The notes under the pieces are model-generated. The model ran no database searches and had not been told where the DNA came from. It saw only the letters and a program-made list of their open reading frames with translations. From NCBI GenBank assembly GCA_031732755.1, contig JAVMKI010000066.1, positions 17,640 through 81,639 of the forward strand: a stretch of 64,000 nucleotides of DNA, given 5' to 3'. The stretch is from Contendibacter sp031732755. Lineage in GTDB: Bacteria; Pseudomonadota; Gammaproteobacteria; Competibacterales; Competibacteraceae. Shown in pieces: positions 36,382 to 45,255 of the stretch (positions within the stretch are counted from its first letter, which is position 1; every line of letters starts with the position of its first letter). The translations under genes and the position numbers were made by a program.

Positions 36382-37713
36382 TCAGTCCAGCGCGCGGTTC
36401 AGAATCGCCTCCAGATCGGCAATGACCGGGAGCGCCTTTTCCGGCGGCAGGCGAGCCGCGTCGAAGTTGACGTTCATCGTCATCCACCCATTGAAGGTGC
36501 TGGCCGCATTGAACAAGAGATGATTGAACATCGGACACAGGGCGAAAGACAGCGCTTCGACCTGGAACGGCGTCGCGGCGGGCAACGGCGCCAGCCGTCC
36601 CACGTTGCTGACCAGGGTCACCTGCGGCGCGATCTCGATCATCTTCTTGAACATGGCGATGCCATCCGGAGTGGCCAGAAACTCGGCTGGCGATGGAAAC
36701 AGCGCATAGAACAAGTGTCCGTCGCCGCGTTGCAGCAGGCGCTTGAGGTCGTCGGACACCGTCCGAGCCAGCGTCCAGAAGTCGCCTTCCGCCTCCAGCC
36801 GGTAGACGGTGGTAATCAGGGTCGCGCACATCAGCGGCGAATCGTCGTCCAGCGGTTCGCGCAAGTACGCGCGCAAGTCGGCGGGGGTGGTCATACCCAG
36901 TGTGTGCGGCTCCGCGTCGCCGAAAGCCCGGTGCACGGCAATTAGTTGCGCGGCGCTGACCGCGCCATGCACGGTCGCTCCGGCGGCGCGGCACCGGTCA
37001 ATCAGGCGACCCAGCCGCTCCGGGTCCACCCGCAGGGTTTGGAAACGGGGTTTCGTGGTTGGGGCATGCCGGTCGAAACCGGGGAAGTCATCGAACTTGC
37101 CGTAACGCTGCAATTCACCCCTGCGCTGGGTTTTGAAGTCCCTGATGGCTTCCAGGCCGGCACCGCCAGTGTAGGCCGGTGGATAAAGATCGTGCAGGGG
37201 CTGATAGCCAGGGCGCGGGGTGATGGGCCGGGTCGGGTTAGCGGCGTTGGCCAGGATTTCCGCCAGCAGCCGGCAACCAGAACGCCCGTCGCCGGCGCTG
37301 TGATGAAAAATCAGCGCTACCGTCCAGCGCCCATCGGCCTGATTGAGACGCATCGCCCGGACCAGCGGCGCGCTGCCCAGCGGAAACGGCTGCACCAGCG
37401 CCTCGGCCAACGGCGTGCGCCAGTCTGATTCAACGGCCACGACTCGGTAGTCTATCGGTGCGTCGGGGGCGGGAACCCAGATCAGTCGATGCTCCGCGTT
37501 GGTGGCGACAGCCGCCCGCAGCAGGACATGTTCCTGTTGCGCACGCGCTAACGCGACCCGCAGCGCGTCATCATCGAGATCGCCCACACCTTCGGCAATC
37601 ACCATGAAATTCATTGAGGAAACGTGATCGAGAAACCAGAAGAACGCCTCGGCGGGATCGACTCGGCGGGGTAAGGAGATGGAATCCGGGTCTGGAGCGT
37701 GTGGTTCGTTCAT
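36382..37713 (-). CDS. Condensation-type O-acyltransferase (WS/DGAT or PapA5-like)
   Basis: 443 residues from ATG 37713. The HHxxxDG catalytic motif of chloramphenicol-acetyltransferase-fold acyltransferases is present as HHSAGDG at about residue 133. The N-terminus (RRVDPAEAFFWFLDHV) and the NHLLFNAASTFNGWM segment near the end fit the wax-ester-synthase/PapA group. Such enzymes esterify alcohols or glycolipids with acyl-CoA or acyl-ACP. It is last in an operon after a KAS III-like gene and a crotonase, so it probably transfers an acyl chain built or edited by them. Acceptor unknown; wax ester or triacylglycerol synthesis is an alternative. Confidence 0.72.
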   Translation of the reverse strand: MNEPHAPDPDSISLPRRVDPAEAFFWFLDHVSSMNFMVIAEGVGDLDDDALRVALARAQQEHVLLRAAVATNAEHRLIWVPAPDAPIDYRVVAVESDWRTPLAEALVQPFPLGSAPLVRAMRLNQADGRWTVALIFHHSAGDGRSGCRLLAEILANAANPTRPITPRPGYQPLHDLYPPAYTGGAGLEAIRDFKTQRRGELQRYGKFDDFPGFDRHAPTTKPRFQTLRVDPERLGRLIDRCRAAGATVHGAVSAAQLIAVHRAFGDAEPHTLGMTTPADLRAYLREPLDDDSPLMCATLITTVYRLEAEGDFWTLARTVSDDLKRLLQRGDGHLFYALFPSPAEFLATPDGIAMFKKMIEIAPQVTLVSNVGRLAPLPAATPFQVEALSFALCPMFNHLLFNAASTFNGWMTMNVNFDAARLPPEKALPVIADLEAILNRALD

Positions 37714-37797
37714 CGTTGTCAACCAGGGTCGAGGGCGGAAAGCGGAGAACAACTATAAGATTTTGAAGTTCTTATGAATTGTATGATCTTGCCGCGT

Positions 37798-38820
37798 TCA
37801 TGCCGCGCGCCCGGTCCATCGCCACAACGAGGCTGCCAGAGCGATCCCACCACCGCTGGCGCAGAACAGCACCAGCGATCCCGGTTTCGGACCTTTGCCC
37901 TGGATGATGGCATCGTCCAGGGCCATGGGAATGCAGGCCGATCCGGTATAACCCCACTTGTCCATGACCCAGTGGGTTTTGTCGAGCGGCTGACCCAATA
38001 CCGCCATGGTCGCCTCGATGACGCGCAGGTTGACCTGAGTGAAATAGTAGTGGTCCACGTCGTCCGGTCCCAATCGGGTTCCGGTCGCGGCGCTGGCCTT
38101 GGCCAGCAAACGCTCGATCAGCGGCGGCCAGTGTTCGACATTGAAGGTGGGTGGAAACTTGCGTACGAACCGAACGTGCGAAGGGCCGTACTGGGCGACG
38201 TTGGCGGCGGTGGCCGGACGATGCGTCCCCCCGGTGTAGATGCCCAGCGCGTCGTGATATTCACCGTTGGCAGTGGTGACGGTAGCCAGCCAACCCGGAC
38301 GGGAACCGGCGCCCACGAGGACTGCGCCCGCCCCATCGGCGAACAGCGTAACGGTCTTCTTGTCGCTCCAGTCCAGAAACCGACTCATTCCGTACGCGCC
38401 GATCACCAGCACGAACCGTTCCTCGGGTTCGGTCGCAACGATTCTGGCCGCCACGTCCAGCGCGGTGACCCAGCCGGCGCAGGCCGTGTTCAGGTCGAAT
38501 ACGCCCGCCCGCCGCGCGCCCAGTTTGGCCTGCACCACCGCCGCCGTGGCCGGACTGAGGTAATCCGGCGTATCGGTGGCGACGATGATGCGGTCGAGCG
38601 CGTCCGGCTCCAACCCAGCCCGCGCCAGCGCCGCGCGCCCGGCGGCCACCGCCAGGTCGGAGGTCGCCTGATCGTCGGCCATGAAGTGGCGTTCACGGAT
38701 ACCGACGTTGGCCTCCAACCAGTCGCCGACCGATTCGCCCAGTAACCGATCAAAGTCGGCGTTGGTCAACACCCGCTCCGGGACGTAACTGCCGACGCTG
38801 ATGATTTGTGCGTGCCGCAT
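37798..38820 (-). CDS. KAS III-like (FabH family) protein with altered catalytic triad
   Basis: 340 residues from ATG 38820. The thiolase-fold nucleophile Cys114 sits in NTACAGW, and GGG near the C-terminus (ASGGGIALA) is kept. Aligned by eye with E. coli FabH, HQANLRI becomes TQVNLRV (Thr261 for His) and GNTSAAS becomes GYTGSAC (Tyr291 for Asn). Decarboxylative FabH needs the His-Asn pair, so this protein may instead act in acyl transfer or use another mechanism. It lies between a crotonase and a condensation-type acyltransferase. The housekeeping fabH should be elsewhere with plsX-fabD. Confidence 0.8.
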   Translation of the reverse strand: MRHAQIISVGSYVPERVLTNADFDRLLGESVGDWLEANVGIRERHFMADDQATSDLAVAAGRAALARAGLEPDALDRIIVATDTPDYLSPATAAVVQAKLGARRAGVFDLNTACAGWVTALDVAARIVATEPEERFVLVIGAYGMSRFLDWSDKKTVTLFADGAGAVLVGAGSRPGWLATVTTANGEYHDALGIYTGGTHRPATAANVAQYGPSHVRFVRKFPPTFNVEHWPPLIERLLAKASAATGTRLGPDDVDHYYFTQVNLRVIEATMAVLGQPLDKTHWVMDKWGYTGSACIPMALDDAIIQGKGPKPGSLVLFCASGGGIALAASLWRWTGRAA

Positions 38821-38854
38821 GGCGATATTCCTGGATTCGGCCAAGGCAATCCTC

Positions 38855-39670
38855 TTAATCCCCAAAGTGCGGCGGACGTTTCCGCATCGCCGCTGTCATC
38901 GCTTCGCGAGTGTCGTCCGACAGCAACATGGCGGCGTTCCAGGTCGCGACATAATCCAGCCCATCGGCGATGCTGTGATCGCGGCCATAATTGAGCATCT
39001 GCTTGACGCCGCGCACCGTCAATGGCGATTTGGCGGCGATGCCGACGGCGATGGCTCGCACGCCGTCCCGCAACTGCGCGGCATCGGCGAATACCCGGTT
39101 CACCAGCCCCATCGCCTGTGCCTCGGTCGCGTCGAACTGGCGGGCGGTAAACGCCAACTCACGCAACCGCCCCTCGCCGATCAGATAGGGCAGGCGTTGC
39201 AAGCTGCCCACATCGGCGATGATGGCCAGATCCACCTCCTTCAAGGAAAACACCGCGTCGGCGGTCGCGTAGCGCATGTCGCAGGCGGCGATCAGGTCCA
39301 GTCCGCCACCGATGCACAGGCCATGGATGGCGGCCAGCACCGGTTTACGGCAGGTTTCCAGCGCGGTGAACGCCGCCTGCAACTCCAGGATGATCCGCCG
39401 CAACCGCTCCTCCTTGCGACCCGGTCCCAGCGCCTCGACCGAGTCCAGCACCTCTCCCATCAACTCAAAATCAATGCCCGCGCAGAAATACCGGCCAGCG
39501 CCGCTCAGGACCGCGACGCGCGCCTCGGGCGTCATGTCCACCCAGCGAAAGATTTCACCAATCTCTCGCCAGAGTGTTCCATTCAAGGCGTTCGCCTTGT
39601 CGGGGCGATTCAGTTCGATCCAGGCGATGGCATCGGCCAAGGTGACGGTCAGACAGGTAAATTCCGGCAT
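38855..39670 (-). CDS. Crotonase family protein, dienoyl-CoA isomerase (ECH1)-like
   Basis: A 271-residue crotonase. FCAGIDFELMGEV and GLCIGGGLDLIAACD form the oxyanion hole. FSLKEVDLAIIADVGSLQRLP keeps the Glu and Asp pair that in Delta3,5-Delta2,4-dienoyl-CoA isomerase does catalysis, and the whole segment through ELAFTARQ resembles ECH1 more than enoyl-CoA hydratase. It would shift conjugated double bonds in an unsaturated acyl-CoA. It is 22 nt after the CorA-like gene and 35 nt before the KAS III-like gene. Confidence 0.82.
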   Translation of the reverse strand: MPEFTCLTVTLADAIAWIELNRPDKANALNGTLWREIGEIFRWVDMTPEARVAVLSGAGRYFCAGIDFELMGEVLDSVEALGPGRKEERLRRIILELQAAFTALETCRKPVLAAIHGLCIGGGLDLIAACDMRYATADAVFSLKEVDLAIIADVGSLQRLPYLIGEGRLRELAFTARQFDATEAQAMGLVNRVFADAAQLRDGVRAIAVGIAAKSPLTVRGVKQMLNYGRDHSIADGLDYVATWNAAMLLSDDTREAMTAAMRKRPPHFGD

Positions 39671-39691
39671 GAAGCTTCTCCAGATAGCCAG

Positions 39692-41350
39692 TCAACGAAG
39701 GTTGGGCGGGCGCTTCTCCCAAACCTTGAACAACACGCCCAGCTTGTCGCGCAAGGCCAGCCGCTCGTCCGACAACGCCTCCAGAAAATCCGACAAGACC
39801 TTGGACTTGGCCACGCCATAGAAGACCAGCAGGATGGTGGGAGTCAGAACCCCCATCACGATCAACAGCTTGATCCAGAACGATTCACCGGCATAGTCGA
39901 AGATGTTCATGCCCAGAAAACCGGTCAAAACCGTGGCGATCAGGCCCAGCGTGGTGACCACGGTCAACCGCACCACGGTATTCGCCTGACGGCGCAAGCC
40001 ATCGCTGTCCAGATATTGGTTCATTTCCTTGACCGCCTCACTGACATCCTGGTAGATCCGGTCGGTGTCGAGATGACCGGTCAACATCCGAAACAGATCC
40101 TTGGCCTGGGCTTGGTTGGAAACTTCGTGGAACCAGTAGCGGTGGGTGAAGCGCAGGAAAGTTTCGAAGATTCGGCGGATTTCCCGCTTGAACGTTTTGA
40201 CCGACTCCACATCGTGGATGTCGAGCCGGCTGATCGCCATCACCAGCCATTCCGAGAACAACATCAGAGCCGCCTTGTGGAAATGGGCGATCAGGTTGAC
40301 CAGGAAATACTGGTGGCGAAACTGGCCCAGCAGGCCGGTATCCCTATTGGCGAAAAAGCGGTCGCCAGCCTGACCGACCATCACGAAGGCATGGCCGCAG
40401 CATAGATAGCGACTACCCAGCGCTGGATCGGCGGGATTCCAAAATTTATCGTAGCAGTAGCGTCGCTCGAAATCGGCCAGTTCCTGTGCGGAATAGGGAA
40501 GCGTGTCCGATGGCCCCGACCGGGTGATCAGCGCCAGTCGGGCAAAATCACCCCGGCTCAAGCTTCGCGGGTCGTCAAAACTGAGATAGGCCAACAGCGG
40601 CATCCGGTGGTATTCGATCTGCCGGTAGCGGATCATGCCCTCGCGGTCGGAATGGTAGAGGGCCAGCGGCCGCAACAGATAATCCCAGTGGGCGGCGACG
40701 TTGGGGGAACGGTGCCGGCAGACGAAATTGAGATATTTACGCCGGTTTTCGTAGTCGGACACCGCCAGAATCTCGCCCGTGGCCGTCAGCCACTCCACCC
40801 GACGCGGACATTGTCCGCCCTGGCCGCTCGCTTCCCAGAACGCCGGATAGGCCCGACCCAGTTTAAAGAGCGTCTCCTGAGCCAGCGCCAGTGGCAGATC
40901 CTCGGTGAAAAACTCCACCGCCAGGATAATGATGTCGATGTCGTAGAAGAAATAAAGATCGACATGGGCGACCTCGAACACCACTGGTGGCGCTTGCTCG
41001 TCAAGCACGACCCGCATTTTGGCGACATCCCGGCGGCGGTAGACACGGATCGGCGACTTGCCATAGCCGGTCAGGGCTTCGCGGCCGGTGCCCTCGCCAT
41101 ACAGAAAGCGCTGCACGTAGGGCAGGAAGGTGATGAATTCCTTGTAGTGGCGTTCCTGGAAATCGTCGGGATCACCGAATTCGTCCTCCACTTCCCGCCA
41201 GGGCGATTGCTCGCCTACCGCCTCCAGCAATTCCCAGTACTTCGAGATATGTGGCTCCCGCACCCGCGCGTGCATGACCTGCAAGGGCCACAGCAGGATT
41301 TGGCGGAAATGGCGGACCAGAGGAGAAGTGTTTTTTGCGGCGTCGCTCAC
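39692..41350 (-). CDS. CorA-like divalent cation transporter with large N-terminal domain
   Basis: A 552-residue protein starting at GTG 41350. The last 120 residues look like CorA: a long helix, then TM1 ending in GFLGMNIF (the GMN selectivity motif) and TM2 (about 495-515), then a charged tail. The N-terminal 430 residues are unusually long for CorA (whole E. coli CorA is 316 aa) and contain VAHVDLYFFYDIDIIILAVEFF. Similar long CorA-like proteins occur in proteobacteria and are uncharacterised. It heads the putative lipid operon; whether it is a transporter is inferred from the GMN motif. Confidence 0.75.
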   Translation of the reverse strand: MSDAAKNTSPLVRHFRQILLWPLQVMHARVREPHISKYWELLEAVGEQSPWREVEDEFGDPDDFQERHYKEFITFLPYVQRFLYGEGTGREALTGYGKSPIRVYRRRDVAKMRVVLDEQAPPVVFEVAHVDLYFFYDIDIIILAVEFFTEDLPLALAQETLFKLGRAYPAFWEASGQGGQCPRRVEWLTATGEILAVSDYENRRKYLNFVCRHRSPNVAAHWDYLLRPLALYHSDREGMIRYRQIEYHRMPLLAYLSFDDPRSLSRGDFARLALITRSGPSDTLPYSAQELADFERRYCYDKFWNPADPALGSRYLCCGHAFVMVGQAGDRFFANRDTGLLGQFRHQYFLVNLIAHFHKAALMLFSEWLVMAISRLDIHDVESVKTFKREIRRIFETFLRFTHRYWFHEVSNQAQAKDLFRMLTGHLDTDRIYQDVSEAVKEMNQYLDSDGLRRQANTVVRLTVVTTLGLIATVLTGFLGMNIFDYAGESFWIKLLIVMGVLTPTILLVFYGVAKSKVLSDFLEALSDERLALRDKLGVLFKVWEKRPPNLR

Positions 41351-41567
41351 GGTATTCGATCCTCGCTAATCCCGTCGCGGGGCGGACTGATACGAATCAA
41401 ACTGTCTAGAGCCTGCTCTCGCAAGATCAAAGCCTTGTTGGCGTGGGAACTCGCTGGCGGGCCATCGGACGAGTCATCGTCGGCAAGGCGGCCCTACAAT
41501 TCACCAGTTGGTTCTCGCGCGACCGTCAAGGCTGAGAACAACGTTGCCATCGCGGTCGGAAAGCCCA

Positions 41568-42014
41568 TCACCCCGCGAACACCCCATAATGCCCCTTGAA
41601 CGTCATGGCCGGCTCGCCATCGGCGCGCACGATGACTTCAACGCTCCAACGGGCCTTGCCGCGCTGGCGGTAGCGGTCGATAAAGTGTTCGACCGCCGCC
41701 GCGTCCGGCGGGACGCATTCGGCAACGATGGTTTCCCGCACTGGACGCAGAAACTTCAGCGTGCTGTCGATGATCACGATCTCGGCCGCTTCGCCGTGAT
41801 GGCGCAGGGTGAGGGTAGTCAGCGCCCAGCCGGCGAGCGCGGCGATAGCGGCCATTGCGCCGCCGAACGCGGTGCCCTTGTCGTTGCGGTTCGGCTCCAA
41901 CGGCGCGGTCAGCGCCAGTTGATTCTCTGCGGAATGCTCCACGCGCGCCTGCATGGCGCGGAACAGCGGAACATGGTGGGCCAGGTAGTCGTTCAATTCT
42001 TGTTGGTGAGACAT
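41568..42014 (-). CDS. Hotdog thioesterase (YiiD C-terminal domain-like)
   Basis: 148 residues from ATG 42014, the first that gives a normal N-terminus. DKGTAFGGAMAAIAALAGW matches the thioesterase family related to the C-terminal half of YiiD, which hydrolyses acyl-CoA or acyl-ACP thioesters. It is divergent from the nitroreductase, with about 107 nt between starts. The 217-bp gap after its stop holds a weak REP-like sequence (near 41408-41462) and no gene. Confidence 0.78.
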   Translation of the reverse strand: MSHQQELNDYLAHHVPLFRAMQARVEHSAENQLALTAPLEPNRNDKGTAFGGAMAAIAALAGWALTTLTLRHHGEAAEIVIIDSTLKFLRPVRETIVAECVPPDAAAVEHFIDRYRQRGKARWSVEVIVRADGEPAMTFKGHYGVFAG

Positions 42015-42121
42015 GGCGGGTTTTCTGCCTGGAAGGCCGAGGAAATTTTGCTCATTATCGCTTTTTTTCAGGCCGCCGTGGTCTATGCAGAGTTGCAAAA
42101 CCCGTTTCTCTGGAGAAACCC

Positions 42122-42730
42122 ATGCTCGAAAAACCCGCTCCTACTCAACTGCCTATCGCTGAACTCATCGCCCGCCGCTGGAGTCCGCGCGCCTTGGACC
42201 CGGATCGACCCGTCAGTCGCGACCATCTGCTGGCGTTGCTGGAAGCGGCCCGCTGGGCACCCTCCTGCTTCGGCGATCAGCCGTGGCGCTATCTGGTCTG
42301 GGATCGGTTCCGCGATCCCGCGGGCTGGCGCCAGGCATTTGAGTGTCTGGCCGAGGGCAATCAGGTCTGGGTTAAAAACGCGCCATTATTATTGCTGGCG
42401 GTCGCGGCGCCGAATTTTGCCCACAACGGCCAACCGAATCGTTGGGCGCAGTACGATACCGGCGCGGCCAGCGAAAATCTCTGCCTGCAAGCGACCGCGT
42501 TGGGTCTGGTCGCGCATCAGATGGGTGGATTCGATCCTGACCAAGCCAAGGCTCGCTTCGATATTCCCGTCGATCATGTCTGCATGGCGATGATCGCGGT
42601 CGGGCATCCGGGGGCGGTAGAGACATTGCCTGAGGTTCTGCGCGACAAGGAACAGGCGCCACGGGAACGCAAGTCGCTGGACCGCTTCGTATTCGAGGGT
42701 GGTTGGGGCCGTAATCCACAACAGTCTTAA
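42122..42730 (+). CDS. Nitroreductase family flavoprotein
   Basis: 202 residues from ATG 42122, behind GGAG. RRWSPRALDPDRPVSRDHL and EAARWAPSCFGDQPWRYLV are the FMN-binding signature of NfsB/FRase-like nitroreductases, and YDTGAASENLCLQATALGL and AVGHPG complete it. FMN-dependent enzymes of this family reduce nitro compounds, quinones or enones with NAD(P)H. It is not linked to a clear pathway here. Confidence 0.87.
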   Translation: MLEKPAPTQLPIAELIARRWSPRALDPDRPVSRDHLLALLEAARWAPSCFGDQPWRYLVWDRFRDPAGWRQAFECLAEGNQVWVKNAPLLLLAVAAPNFAHNGQPNRWAQYDTGAASENLCLQATALGLVAHQMGGFDPDQAKARFDIPVDHVCMAMIAVGHPGAVETLPEVLRDKEQAPRERKSLDRFVFEGGWGRNPQQS

Positions 42731-42761
42731 AAGCTGCCCAAAACAAACCGGTCGATTGCAA

Positions 42762-42816
42762 GAGCCCGCTTGCCAGCGATGGTCAACCCAAATCGCTCGC
42801 GAGCAGGCGCGCGCTC
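42762..42816. repeat. REP-like palindrome between convergent genes
   Basis: GAGCCCGCTTGCCAGCGAT (42762-42780) pairs imperfectly with ATCGCTCGCGAGCAGGCGCG-type sequence ending GCGCTC at 42816; AGCGAT/ATCGCT is perfect. The arms resemble Pseudomonas REP cores (GGGAGCGGGCTTGCTCGCGA). It separates the nitroreductase and the second beta-helix gene, so it may end both transcripts. Confidence 0.5.
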
Positions 42817-42923
42817 CCGACCGGTAATAACCACGGAACCAATCAGTTGCCGATTAAACTCGTACTAATGGTTCTCCCGCCAGGGAATGGAGTTTATAGA
42901 ACTTTCGGCGAAGGTTTCCGCGT

Positions 42924-45239
42924 TTATTTGGGAACGCACATCTTTACCCCTTCGTCCGTCCAGCCCTTGGCTTTCATCTCAGCCACCACGCCCATGTCAA
43001 TTGTATAACGGTGGTTACTATCCTTGCTGGGATAACCGTTATTATAGAAACGATAGACTGGCAACATTCCCGAAGGACAAGATTGGTTGCTCGGTAAATT
43101 GACCCGATACTCTTCCTTCTCGTAATACCACGCTTCCCCCGTGCATGATCCCTGACCCTGTGGACACGCTTTCTGGTAACCGCTGTCGAGAAGCTGGCGT
43201 TCATCCACCAGGCCAGTATAGAAGTGACTATCCGGCTTATAAACTCCGCTGCGTTGCAGAGCGCCATAATAACGGGCGACGGCAACTGTCCCGGATGGTG
43301 CCGAGTTAAGTGGATAAACCTTGAAGGTATAGCCCGTCTTGAACCATCCCGCTTGTGGATTGGCTTCCAGGAACAGAATATCGCCTGGGTTAGCTGTATT
43401 GAAGTAATGGTCTTTCCCAGCGTGGTAAAATTCGACGGCGGTATCGCTGGTCGGCGTGCTACTGGCGCTGTATTCATAAGCCCCCAGATCACTGGCCCGC
43501 CCCACAGGGCGCGCGCGTCCATCCAGGTCCTGGGCGACGCTGGGTTCTATCGCTTGGTCAATGGCGGGAGAGCTGCTAGTCAGTCGATAATCTTGTGGAA
43601 GATCGCCACCAGCCTTCACAAAGGCTGGGTTGCTTTCCAATATCTGCCCCAGATCAGCCGTGCTATTGGGGTCATATTTGGAAACGGTGGGATCGCTATT
43701 GACCGAAATGGAGTTATTCAGACGCAGATAGCTGCTTCGTGGAAAAATCGCTGCCCGCGCGTTAGGATCGCTGGCTGATGTCGTATTATTGGCGATAGTG
43801 TGGAAGTTGGCGTCCAGACGGCTGGATTCCAGAAAGATCGCGCTACCAAAAACCGCCTGATTCTTGGCTAGAAGATTATTCTGGGCAATCACAGTATCCG
43901 CAGCCTTAGTGATAAACATCGCGCCTCCTGACTTGGCGCTATGATTCATGATAGCGTTCCGGTACGCTTTCAAAGCCGACTCCGCTATATACAGACCACC
44001 ACCTTCCCCTTGATCGCCGGTGAAGCGATTGGCGCTTATCGAGTTATGTTCGATGCGTACAGTTGAATTACGATAAATGGATAGTCCAGCCCCATATTGA
44101 CCTGTGCGATTACCTTGCAGGGTATTATCAATAATGGTGGCAAATCCACGGTCCACGTGAATCGCGCCTCCGGCAATTTCGGACTGATTCTCGGTAAAGG
44201 TGTTATTCCCGAGCCAACCTTTGGATTCGATACTCAGCATGATGGCTCCACCAAACTGCTTCGCGCTGTTTTGGCTAAAGCGGTTGCCGTCCATCACCAA
44301 GTCAAAAGCTTCCCCTTCGATATTATAGGCCCCAACCTGAAACACCGCGTGCGATAAAAACGCTCCCCCATAATAATTGGCGTGATTGTTGGTGAATTCG
44401 TTGTTGACCAACTTCATACTGGCTCCTTCCTCGGCACCCACCGCGCCACCGTAATTGGCGGTATTGTTGAGGAACCGGTTATTGGAAATAATCACCCCGC
44501 CATGGCTGCGAGTATCGTGAATGACATGCACCGCACCACCTGTAGCCACATCGGCTGCATCGAAAGTGCATGAGTTAGCCTCGAAGTAATTACCATCGAT
44601 GGTTCCACCGCTTCCTTGGGAAAGGAATATCGCGCCACCGGACGCGGGATTGCCATTCACGGTATTGCGCAAAAATTTATTCTTGCTAATCATAGGATGG
44701 CCGCCATAACTGGCGGCGATGGCAGCGCCGCCAGTGTTGTTACCTTCGGTATGATTATCGCTGAATGTATTGTTTTCGATTTGGGCGCTGCTGTCGGTAT
44801 AGAGATAGACTCCACCGCCAATCAGCGCTCGGTTATTGCGGATGATATTATTACGAATAATGGGTGATGCGCCATTCTGCGCAGTGATCGCACCACCACC
44901 ACCACCGGTGACGCCATTTACCAGTGTAAAACCATCAATCACGCTGGTTTGTGATTCGTTATCGAAGAAAGACACCAATGGCCCTGAGTTACCACCGCCA
45001 TCGATGATAGTGCTTTCTGGACCAGCCTGACTGCGCAAGGTGACCGCCTTTCCCCAGAATCGTATGGTTTGCTTGTAGGTTCCAGGCGCTACTTCAACCA
45101 CATCACCGTTGTTGGCTCCACGAATGGCGGATTCAATGGATTGACCAGGGCTAACCACGATGGTTTTCGCCGACGAAATCAATGGTGACGATGCCAGTAA
45201 AATAGCAACCACAACACGAGTAAAATATAAGTGCGTCAT
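42924..45239 (-). CDS. Secreted parallel beta-helix protein with C-terminal DUF5648-like domain
   Basis: 771 residues from ATG 45239. Signal peptide to about residue 25 (SPLISSA). IVVSPGQSIESAI opens a right-handed beta-helix running to about residue 570, with many NNxFxxN rungs (NNRFLNNTANYGGAVGAE). It ends in DLGAYEYSAS, the choice-of-anchor-Q-like motif. The last 170 residues carry VEFYHAGKDHYFNTANPGD and a second FY/HFYTG unit, typical of DUF5648. It starts 17 nt after the methyltransferase stop, so it is probably co-transcribed with the glycosyltransferase gene. It may be an exported glycan-binding or glycan-modified surface protein. Confidence 0.82.
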   Translation of the reverse strand: MTHLYFTRVVVAILLASSPLISSAKTIVVSPGQSIESAIRGANNGDVVEVAPGTYKQTIRFWGKAVTLRSQAGPESTIIDGGGNSGPLVSFFDNESQTSVIDGFTLVNGVTGGGGGAITAQNGASPIIRNNIIRNNRALIGGGVYLYTDSSAQIENNTFSDNHTEGNNTGGAAIAASYGGHPMISKNKFLRNTVNGNPASGGAIFLSQGSGGTIDGNYFEANSCTFDAADVATGGAVHVIHDTRSHGGVIISNNRFLNNTANYGGAVGAEEGASMKLVNNEFTNNHANYYGGAFLSHAVFQVGAYNIEGEAFDLVMDGNRFSQNSAKQFGGAIMLSIESKGWLGNNTFTENQSEIAGGAIHVDRGFATIIDNTLQGNRTGQYGAGLSIYRNSTVRIEHNSISANRFTGDQGEGGGLYIAESALKAYRNAIMNHSAKSGGAMFITKAADTVIAQNNLLAKNQAVFGSAIFLESSRLDANFHTIANNTTSASDPNARAAIFPRSSYLRLNNSISVNSDPTVSKYDPNSTADLGQILESNPAFVKAGGDLPQDYRLTSSSPAIDQAIEPSVAQDLDGRARPVGRASDLGAYEYSASSTPTSDTAVEFYHAGKDHYFNTANPGDILFLEANPQAGWFKTGYTFKVYPLNSAPSGTVAVARYYGALQRSGVYKPDSHFYTGLVDERQLLDSGYQKACPQGQGSCTGEAWYYEKEEYRVNLPSNQSCPSGMLPVYRFYNNGYPSKDSNHRYTIDMGVVAEMKAKGWTDEGVKMCVPK

Positions 45240-45255
45240 TAGGAGCTTCTCCAGA

